A stretch of 64,000 nt of DNA from Methanomassiliicoccaceae archaeon UBA472. GTDB lineage: Archaea > Thermoplasmatota > Thermoplasmata > Methanomassiliicoccales > UBA472. The translations under genes were made by a program, and so were the position numbers. The notes under the pieces are model-generated. The model had not been told where the DNA came from. It did not search any database and worked only from the letters and a program-made list of their open reading frames with translations. Positions 58,231 through 64,000 of this stretch are shown in pieces (position 1 is the first letter of the stretch; every line of letters begins with the position of its first letter). The stretch covers positions 1 to 64,000 of the forward strand of contig DAML01000008.1 in NCBI GenBank assembly GCA_002497075.1, read 5' to 3'.

Positions 58231-58854
58231 ATGTCCAAGAACTGGATGCAGGAGCGCAGGCGCGATTACTATTACAGGAAGGCCAAGCAGCTGGACTACC
58301 GCAGCCGGGCCTCCTTCAAGCTGATCCAGCTAAACGACCGTTTCAACCTTTTCAAGCCGGGCATGACCGTGGTCGACCTGGGGGCCGCGCCGGGCGGCTG
58401 GCTGCAGGTGGTGGCGGAGCGGGTCGGACCTAGAGGAAAGGTCATCGGCGTGGACCTGCAGCCGATCGAGCCCATCGAGGGCGTGCAGACGATCAAGGGC
58501 GATATCCGAAAGCAGGAGGTGCTGGACGAATTACTGGTCATCTCCGGCGGCAAGGTGGACGTCGTCCTGTCGGACATGTCCCCGAACATCACCGGCAGCT
58601 ATTCCATGGACCACGCCCGCTCCATAGAGCTGTGCGAGATGGCACTGTCGTTCGCGCTTACCACGCTCTCCCGCAACGGCAAGCTGGTCTTCAAGATGTT
58701 CGAGGGGGACCTGAGCCGGGACCTGATCGCCGAGGTGCAGAAGCATTTCGAGACGGTGAAGCGCTATTCACCGGAAGCGTCACGTTCCAGCAGCTCCGAG
58801 ATCTACGTTATCGCCAAGGGCTTCGGGAAAGGCACGCAGGGCCAGAGCGGCTAA
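58231..58854 (+). CDS. rlmE: 23S rRNA uridine 2'-O-methyltransferase RlmE (FtsJ)
   Basis: 207 residues. SRASFKLIQLNDRF, the SAM site VVDLGAAPGGWLQV, LSDMSPNITG, LVFKMFEG and SSEIYVIAKGF supply the K-D-K-E catalytic tetrad of the FtsJ family. It methylates a uridine in the A-loop of large-subunit rRNA. The archaeal enzyme often carries a C-terminal TRAM domain; here the protein stops after the methyltransferase fold, with a short Gly/Lys tail. Confidence 0.93.
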   Translation: MSKNWMQERRRDYYYRKAKQLDYRSRASFKLIQLNDRFNLFKPGMTVVDLGAAPGGWLQVVAERVGPRGKVIGVDLQPIEPIEGVQTIKGDIRKQEVLDELLVISGGKVDVVLSDMSPNITGSYSMDHARSIELCEMALSFALTTLSRNGKLVFKMFEGDLSRDLIAEVQKHFETVKRYSPEASRSSSSEIYVIAKGFGKGTQGQSG

Positions 58855-58887
58855 GCTTTTTATTCCGCCATGGCCATGGCAGAGGCG

Positions 58888-59130
58888 ATGCTGACCTACA
58901 TCACCATAATGTTCAACTCCGACGGGCGCCGGCCATCCGAGATATTCGACGCCCTGCACAACATGGGGTTCGAGCCGACCACCGGTAACTACGACGGCGT
59001 GTACAAGTGGGACAAGAAGGCCACCCTGGACGACGCCATCTATCTGGCTGACCGCGTCTACCTCACCCTGAAGGGCACTGGCGCGATATTCAAGCTGGAG
59101 ACCGTGGCCGAGGCCAACGATCCTTGCTGA
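58888..59130 (+). CDS. Small hypothetical protein
   Basis: 80 residues from ATG 58888, about 28 bases after TTTTTATTC (leaderless); ATG 58870 and 58876 are alternatives. Opens MLTYITIMFNSDGRRPSEIF and reads as alternating strands and helices with YDGVYKWDKKATLDDAIYLA, a compact ferredoxin-like pattern. The C-terminus overlaps the start region of the FAH gene. Not recognised. Confidence 0.6.
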   Translation: MLTYITIMFNSDGRRPSEIFDALHNMGFEPTTGNYDGVYKWDKKATLDDAIYLADRVYLTLKGTGAIFKLETVAEANDPC

Positions 59131-59132
59131 TC

Positions 59133-59759
59133 ATGCGCTGCGGCAAGATCGTCTGCGTCGGCCAGAACTACCGGGAGCACATCCGGGAGATGAGGTCCGA
59201 CGAACCGGCCGAGCCGGTGCTGTTCCTCAAACCGTCCACATCCCTCATTTCGGACGGTGAGGCGATACTCGTTCCCGAGGGCGTCGGCATGGTGCACCAC
59301 GAGGTGGAGCTGGCCCTGATCATAGGGAAGGGCGGCAAGGACATTCCGGAGAAGGACGCCCTATCCCACGTCTCCCATGTAGCCGTCTTCAACGACGTCA
59401 CCGCCCGTGACGTGCAGACGGCGGCGCGCAAGGCCGGGCTGCCCTGGGCCCTGGCCAAGGGCATGGACACCTTCGCCCCGTTAGGAGCGCAGGTCCCCTT
59501 GGACCAAGTCCCGGACATCCATTCCCTGGACCTGGAGCTGAGGGTGAACGGTGAGCTGAGGCAGAAGGGCAACACCGCCCAGATGATATTCCCGCCGGAA
59601 CGGCTGATATCCTACATATCCAGGTTCATGACCCTGGAGCCGGGCGACGTGATCGCCACCGGGACGCCCAGCGGCGTCGGCCCCCTTCAGCCGGGGGACG
59701 TGGTCGAGGCGGTCGTGCTTGGCGTCGGAAAACTGCGCAATCCCGTGCGCACGCGTTAA
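59133..59759 (+). CDS. Fumarylacetoacetate hydrolase family protein
   Basis: 208 residues from ATG 59133 (TTG 59124 is possible). Family motifs: CVGQNYREHIREM, VLFLKPSTSLIS, HHEVELALIIGKGG (metal-binding Glu residues), FNDVTARDVQ, WALAKGMDTFAPLG and DVIATGTPSGVGPLQPGD. Members hydrolyse or decarboxylate acylpyruvates and oxaloacetate, or hydrate related diones. Single-domain length is normal for acylpyruvase/oxaloacetate decarboxylase types. The substrate is not determined. The stop overlaps convergent lhr. Confidence 0.9.
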   Translation: MRCGKIVCVGQNYREHIREMRSDEPAEPVLFLKPSTSLISDGEAILVPEGVGMVHHEVELALIIGKGGKDIPEKDALSHVSHVAVFNDVTARDVQTAARKAGLPWALAKGMDTFAPLGAQVPLDQVPDIHSLDLELRVNGELRQKGNTAQMIFPPERLISYISRFMTLEPGDVIATGTPSGVGPLQPGDVVEAVVLGVGKLRNPVRTR

Positions 59760-62497
59760 TCCCAAAAACGCTTCGTCCGCGCGTAATTGATCTCGGCGCT
59801 CAGGATGTCCCGCAGTAGGTCATCCTCATTGTTCCCGAAGCTGGACAGTATGCGGGCGGCGGTGTCCGCCCCTATGCCGCGGCCGGCGAGGGCCATCATG
59901 GCCTTCTTCCCGCTGCTCTGCACCAGGGAGGCGTTCTTGAAGAGCCGCCGCACCTCCTTCTCCTCCTCTTCCTTGAGGTCCTTCTTCTTGATCAGGCGGA
60001 TGGTGTCCCGGTTGTAGCCGTTCAGAGCGGCGATCATCTGTCCCCCGCAGCTGTGGCACACGATGAACCTCCCGGCCTCTCTGGCCTTCAGCCTCCACTG
60101 GGTGCCGCAGTTCAGGCAGGACATGTGCATGCTTTCCTCTTCCAGGCGTTTCTTCAACGCCATGAGTATGGAATGGTCGGCCCGCTGCGGGGTGATCAGC
60201 TCCTTGGACTGCGAAAGTCCGGCCCGGCCGATGGGCGAGAGGCCGCAGATGGTTATCTCCATCTCCCCCGACTCGATGGCCTGGATGACCTGTACCGTCC
60301 GACGCACGTCGAAGTCCTCCCAGAGCACCTTGTCTATGGTCTCCTGCATGAGCGGGGAGTTCTCGTACGCATCCACCAGCCGGGCGAAGCTGACGTTCCG
60401 GTAATCGGCGTCCCTCTCCACCGCGCCGAACTTCTTGGCGACGAAAACGAAACGCCAGCGCATGTGGCTGGAGTTCTTCATGACCAGGCGGATCAGGCTC
60501 TCCACGGCCGAGGCGTTTATTGAACGCAACGTATCCAAGATGGTGGACGGAGCCACGTCCCGGGGCAGGTCGATGATGACCCGGTACGGGTCGGTGGTCA
60601 CCGCCACGCTCTCCCCCAGACGGGCCGACAGGAGAATGGAGATCATCTTGGACAACGTCTCGTTCACCTTGCTGCCGAAGCACATGTTCAGTATGGCCAG
60701 CTTCTTGCCGATCTCCAGGGTGATGCGCTGGTCGGTGGGCATGGGGAACTTTTCCCGGTGTTCGCCCAAATAATCATCCAAGGCCTTGTAGGTGGCCACG
60801 TCGCCGTGATACGCCGCGCGGTCGTAACCGCGGCGCATGCGGCCCACCTCCTGCGCCACCTCGAACGGGACCGGTATGTCCTCGCCCACCCACGACGGGA
60901 TCGAACCGATCTCCTTGACCTGCTCCACGAGCAGCTCATCTTCCACTATCTCCACGATACGCCACGAGCGCCCGCGGGTGATGAAGGTGGCGAACGGTTC
61001 CGCGAAGGAGATGACGAAGCTCTCGTCCAGGGTTCCCACGATCTTGCGCGAGCCTATGTCACGGATGCGGTAAGTGCGTTCGTCGGGGATCATGGATATG
61101 TTGTCGTAGAAGTACTTCCGGCCGCGCCCGGAGCGCTTGTATTCGTCCTCGTTGATGAAGACCAGCCCGATCTCCGCGATCTGCCTGAGCACCGTATCGA
61201 ACTTCTGCCTGCTCAGCTCCCGGAACGGGTAGGACCGGCGGACGATGGCGTAAGCCTTCTCTATCAGCACCGGCCCGGCGGAGGCCATGGCCACCAGCTG
61301 GTTGGCCAGCACCGTCAACGGGTCCTGCCTAACCAGCAGCGGTTCGAACTTCTCGGCCATGGCCATCCTGGTGACGACCAGGCTTTCCGCGATCTCGTCT
61401 GGCGTGGACGCTATTATCGCCCCCTCCGATCGGCGGCCGATCTTGTGCCCGGCCCGGCCCATGCGCTGCACAAGACGGGAAACTTGGCGCGGGGAGTTGT
61501 ACTGGATGGCGAAATCTGAGGAACCGATGTCTATCCCGAGCTCCAGGGACGACGTGCATATGAGCCCCTTCAGCCGCTCGTTCTTGAAATCGTCCTCCAT
61601 CTCCACCCTGGTCTCCTTGCTCAGCGAGCCGTGGTGGACGCCCACGTTGAAATTCTCGTCCCAGATGTGGTACCGGGCGGCGAGAGCTTCCGCCGTGTCC
61701 CGGGTATTGACGAACAGCAGGGTGGAATGGTGCTTCTCGATGAGGTCCTTGGCCCGCCTCATGCAGGCTATGAGCTGCGGATCGCTCTGCAGAGTTCCCG
61801 CCAGGTCCTTGTCCTTCTCCACGACCTCCGGGGACTGCACGCTTATGCTCATCTCCTTGGTCACCTTGGCCCGGATGACGCGCACCTTGCGGCCGACGCC
61901 GCCGAGATAGTTAGCCACTTCCTGATGCGAACCGACGGTGGCCGAAAGACCGACGCGCTGGAACTCGCCGGCCAATTCGACCACTCTCTCCAGGGCTATG
62001 GACAGCTGCGCCCCTCTCTCGTCGTTGGCCAGCTCGTGTATCTCGTCCACCACCACGTAGCGGACGTTGGCCAGATGCGCCCGGAGGTTCTTGCCGGTGA
62101 ACATGATCTGCAGCGTCTCCGGCGTGGTGATCAAAATGTCAGGAGCGAACTTGGACTGTCTTTGGCGTTCGGACTGGGAGGTGTCCCCGTGTCTCACGGC
62201 CACCCGAAGGTTCAGAGCTTCCCCGAACTCCTCCAGGCGCTTGAGCATGTCCCGGTTGAGGGCGCGTAGTGGCGTGATGTACAGCAGCCGGACGCCTTTC
62301 CCGGGGGTGTTGATCAGCTGATGGAGAAGGGGCAGCATGGCCGCCTCGGTCTTGCCGATGCCGGTCGGGGCCACGAGAAGAACGTTCTCTCCGGCCAGCA
62401 CCGGAGGTATCGCCTCGCTCTGAGCCCCGGTCGGCTCATTGATGTCCTTGTCCTCCAGCACCTTGCGGATGCGGGGGTCCAGCAGTTCGAATACCAT
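59756..62497 (-). CDS. lhr: Lhr-family ATP-dependent helicase (archaeal length)
   Basis: 913 residues from ATG 62497 after GGTAAGG; TTG 62512 overlapping the CLC stop is the alternative. Helicase motifs: PTGAQSEAIP, APTGIGKTEAAMLP, YITPLRALNRD, VVDEIHELANDERGAQ, LSATVGSHQE, ICTSSLELGIDIG and RMGRAGHKIG. The C-terminal region has a zinc-binding CLNCGTQW with CHSCGGQM. Lhr unwinds forked DNA and RNA-DNA hybrids in repair. The window carries two Lhr types; the other is at 16479. Confidence 0.92.
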   Translation of the reverse strand: MVFELLDPRIRKVLEDKDINEPTGAQSEAIPPVLAGENVLLVAPTGIGKTEAAMLPLLHQLINTPGKGVRLLYITPLRALNRDMLKRLEEFGEALNLRVAVRHGDTSQSERQRQSKFAPDILITTPETLQIMFTGKNLRAHLANVRYVVVDEIHELANDERGAQLSIALERVVELAGEFQRVGLSATVGSHQEVANYLGGVGRKVRVIRAKVTKEMSISVQSPEVVEKDKDLAGTLQSDPQLIACMRRAKDLIEKHHSTLLFVNTRDTAEALAARYHIWDENFNVGVHHGSLSKETRVEMEDDFKNERLKGLICTSSLELGIDIGSSDFAIQYNSPRQVSRLVQRMGRAGHKIGRRSEGAIIASTPDEIAESLVVTRMAMAEKFEPLLVRQDPLTVLANQLVAMASAGPVLIEKAYAIVRRSYPFRELSRQKFDTVLRQIAEIGLVFINEDEYKRSGRGRKYFYDNISMIPDERTYRIRDIGSRKIVGTLDESFVISFAEPFATFITRGRSWRIVEIVEDELLVEQVKEIGSIPSWVGEDIPVPFEVAQEVGRMRRGYDRAAYHGDVATYKALDDYLGEHREKFPMPTDQRITLEIGKKLAILNMCFGSKVNETLSKMISILLSARLGESVAVTTDPYRVIIDLPRDVAPSTILDTLRSINASAVESLIRLVMKNSSHMRWRFVFVAKKFGAVERDADYRNVSFARLVDAYENSPLMQETIDKVLWEDFDVRRTVQVIQAIESGEMEITICGLSPIGRAGLSQSKELITPQRADHSILMALKKRLEEESMHMSCLNCGTQWRLKAREAGRFIVCHSCGGQMIAALNGYNRDTIRLIKKKDLKEEEEKEVRRLFKNASLVQSSGKKAMMALAGRGIGADTAARILSSFGNNEDDLLRDILSAEINYARTKRFWD

Positions 62498-62508
62498 GTC
62501 CTTACCGT

Positions 62509-64000
62509 TCAATATAGCTGATGTTCCTCATCTTTGTGCTCTAGGTACTCCATGAGGTCGATGCGGGTCAGGGTGCCCAGCAGTATTCCGTCATCGTGCC
62601 CTACCACCAACATGCGCGAGATCTGCTTGGCGTTCATGTCCTCGAACGCCTGGTAGGCCGAGGTGCCGGCCTTGACCTTCTCGAAATGTCTGACCATGAG
62701 CGTATCCACCCGGGCCTCTGGTTCCGCGTGTTCCTCGAGCTGCTCCCTGAGCACCACGCCCAGGACCCTGCCTTCGGCGTCCACCACCGGATAGAGATAA
62801 TGTGTTTCGCAGACGGTTCCCTTCCGCGCCTCCGCCACGCTCATCTCGGGGGTCAGGGTGATCGGGTCCCCCCTCATTACCTTTTCCACGGGGACCTCGT
62901 CCAGGGCGGCAGGATCGTAAACGAACGGACGCCTGGCCACCTGATTCTTGAACAGGGTCTGGTCCCCGGTCACGATGTAGGCGATCACGGAGGCGAGCAT
63001 GACCGGGATCAGTACCGTGTAACCCCCGACGACCTCGGCCATGAGCACCGAGGCGGCGATCGGCGTCTTGGAAACCCCGGACATCATGGCCCCCATGCCG
63101 ACGATGGCGAACAACGGCACCGGGGTGAGATCAAGCATCAAGGCGAAGGCCGTTCCCAGGGCTCCGCCCATCATCAGCGAGGGGAAGAACACTCCCCCGC
63201 TGCCGCCGGTCCCCACGGTAAAACTGGTGGCCAGCATCTTGGCTAAAAAAATTACGAGGAGAAAGGCCACCGAAGCGGCCGATCCCTCGACAAGCCTGGC
63301 GATGTCGTCCTCCGCCAGACCCAGGACCTCCGGGACGAAGAGCCCGATGCATCCTACGAGCAGCCCTCCATACATTATCTTGGAGGCCAGGGGCTGGCGG
63401 CTGCGCTCCGTCAGCCTTTCCGTGGTGTGCATGGTGAATATGAACAATCGTCCCGCCAGTCCTACGGCGGCCCCCAGCAGCACGATCGCCAGGACGATGA
63501 ACAGGTCGAGGTCCATGCTTATGGCCGGGACCATGAAGAGCGGCTCGTAGCCGTTGAAGGAAACGAAGACCAGATAGGATACCACGCTGGCGATCATGGA
63601 GGGAATGGCCGCCCCCGGCTCCAGGTCGTTCTTGTACGGCACCTCGATGGCGTAGATCGCCGCGCCCAGGGGAGCCCGGAATACCGCCGATAGCCCGGCC
63701 GCCGCTCCGGCTATGGCGAAGGTGCGCATGTCCCCCTTCCTCAATTTCAGCCGTCCTCCGAAGAAGGAGGCCACCGCCGCCCCGATGTGCATGATCGGGC
63801 CTTCACGTCCGCCGCTCCCCCCGGTCCCGATGGTCAGGGCGGACACCACGATCTTGTACAGTCCAGAGCGGGGCGGGACCTTGCCGCCCCGGTGGTGTAT
63901 GGCCTCTATGACGTAACCGGTGCCGCCCCCGGCCGATTCCGGGGACAGCCTGGAGATGATCAGACCGGCCAGCAGCCCTCCCGCGGCCGGCAGGAGGAAA
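62509..64000 (-). CDS. CLC chloride channel/antiporter with CBS domains, 3' part
   Basis: About 497 residues visible; the 5' end lies beyond the window. The CLC motif GTGGSGGREGPI includes the gating Glu, and a second GTGGSGGVFFPSLMMGG matches GxFxP. The first motif, usually GSGIPE, reads GGGTGYVIEA, so the chloride-coordinating Ser is replaced. Roughly ten membrane helices are followed by two CBS domains (VMRGDPITLTPEMSVAEA, LMVRHFEKVKAGTSAYQAF), which bind adenine nucleotides in relatives. Channel or proton antiporter cannot be told apart here. The stop overlaps the alternative lhr start. Confidence 0.9.
   Translation of the reverse strand, partial: FLLPAAGGLLAGLIISRLSPESAGGGTGYVIEAIHHRGGKVPPRSGLYKIVVSALTIGTGGSGGREGPIMHIGAAVASFFGGRLKLRKGDMRTFAIAGAAAGLSAVFRAPLGAAIYAIEVPYKNDLEPGAAIPSMIASVVSYLVFVSFNGYEPLFMVPAISMDLDLFIVLAIVLLGAAVGLAGRLFIFTMHTTERLTERSRQPLASKIMYGGLLVGCIGLFVPEVLGLAEDDIARLVEGSAASVAFLLVIFLAKMLATSFTVGTGGSGGVFFPSLMMGGALGTAFALMLDLTPVPLFAIVGMGAMMSGVSKTPIAASVLMAEVVGGYTVLIPVMLASVIAYIVTGDQTLFKNQVARRPFVYDPAALDEVPVEKVMRGDPITLTPEMSVAEARKGTVCETHYLYPVVDAEGRVLGVVLREQLEEHAEPEARVDTLMVRHFEKVKAGTSAYQAFEDMNAKQISRMLVVGHDDGILLGTLTRIDLMEYLEHKDEEHQLY

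Noticed and set aside
1..64000. CRISPR arrays, insertion sequences, rRNA genes or prophage
   Set aside because: Reading through the window showed no regularly spaced repeats, transposase motifs, rRNA segments or phage structural genes.

Overview
The window is archaeal chromosomal DNA of fairly high GC. The archaeal markers are MCM, NMD3, Tsr3, DUF424, DUF531, a Pilin_N-type pilin, archaeal GspE/TadC-type secretion genes, archaeal TATA boxes with many leaderless starts, and intron-containing tRNAs with encoded CCA. A bacterial-type DNA gyrase (GyrB and GyrA together), two Lhr-type helicases and several KaiC-like ATPases fit a Euryarchaeota lineage near Thermoplasmatota, possibly Methanomassiliicoccales or an uncultured relative. 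That placement is inference; there is no rRNA here to fix it.

Layout. 1-5 kb: 5' part of an ammonium transporter, an Hps-RraA fusion, a pair of KaiC-like genes, and a type IV pilin whose short leader can fold into a GNRA-capped hairpin. 5-11 kb: a protein-tyrosine-phosphatase/arsenate reductase-like gene, tsr3, mcm with two mini-inteins, DUF424 and nmd3. 11-30 kb: ABC exporter, two-subunit fumarase, a surface protein, a 1785-residue Lhr-like helicase, thi4, a Cys-rich HTH regulator, DNA repair genes (Ogg, AP endonuclease-like), small hypotheticals, and a tRNA-Thr(CGU) with a 20-nt intron in its D-loop immediately before convergent thiC. 30-37 kb: gyrB (mini-intein) and gyrA (full intein with LAGLIDADG endonuclease).

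37-54 kb is the most distinctive part. It holds a KaiC-like ATPase, a coiled-coil zinc-ribbon protein and a 2038-residue CARDB-repeat surface protein with cytoplasmic zinc ribbons. A convergent five-gene Tad/archaellum-like secretion operon follows (pilin-like protein, ATPase, TadC, TadC, ATPase). After tRNA-Phe (30-nt canonical intron) and a SecB-like gene comes another KaiC-like protein carrying its own coiled coil. 54-64 kb: a deoxyhypusine-synthase-family enzyme, DUF531, purM, rlmE, an FAH-family enzyme, a canonical archaeal Lhr and the 3' part of a CLC channel with CBS domains.

How the genes connect: four inteins sit in three replication/topology proteins. Thi4 and ThiC supply the two halves of thiamine. 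The secretion operon, pilin and giant surface protein make up a cell-surface programme. Several KaiC-like proteins, some with damaged P-loops, lie beside these surface genes and are candidates for its control.
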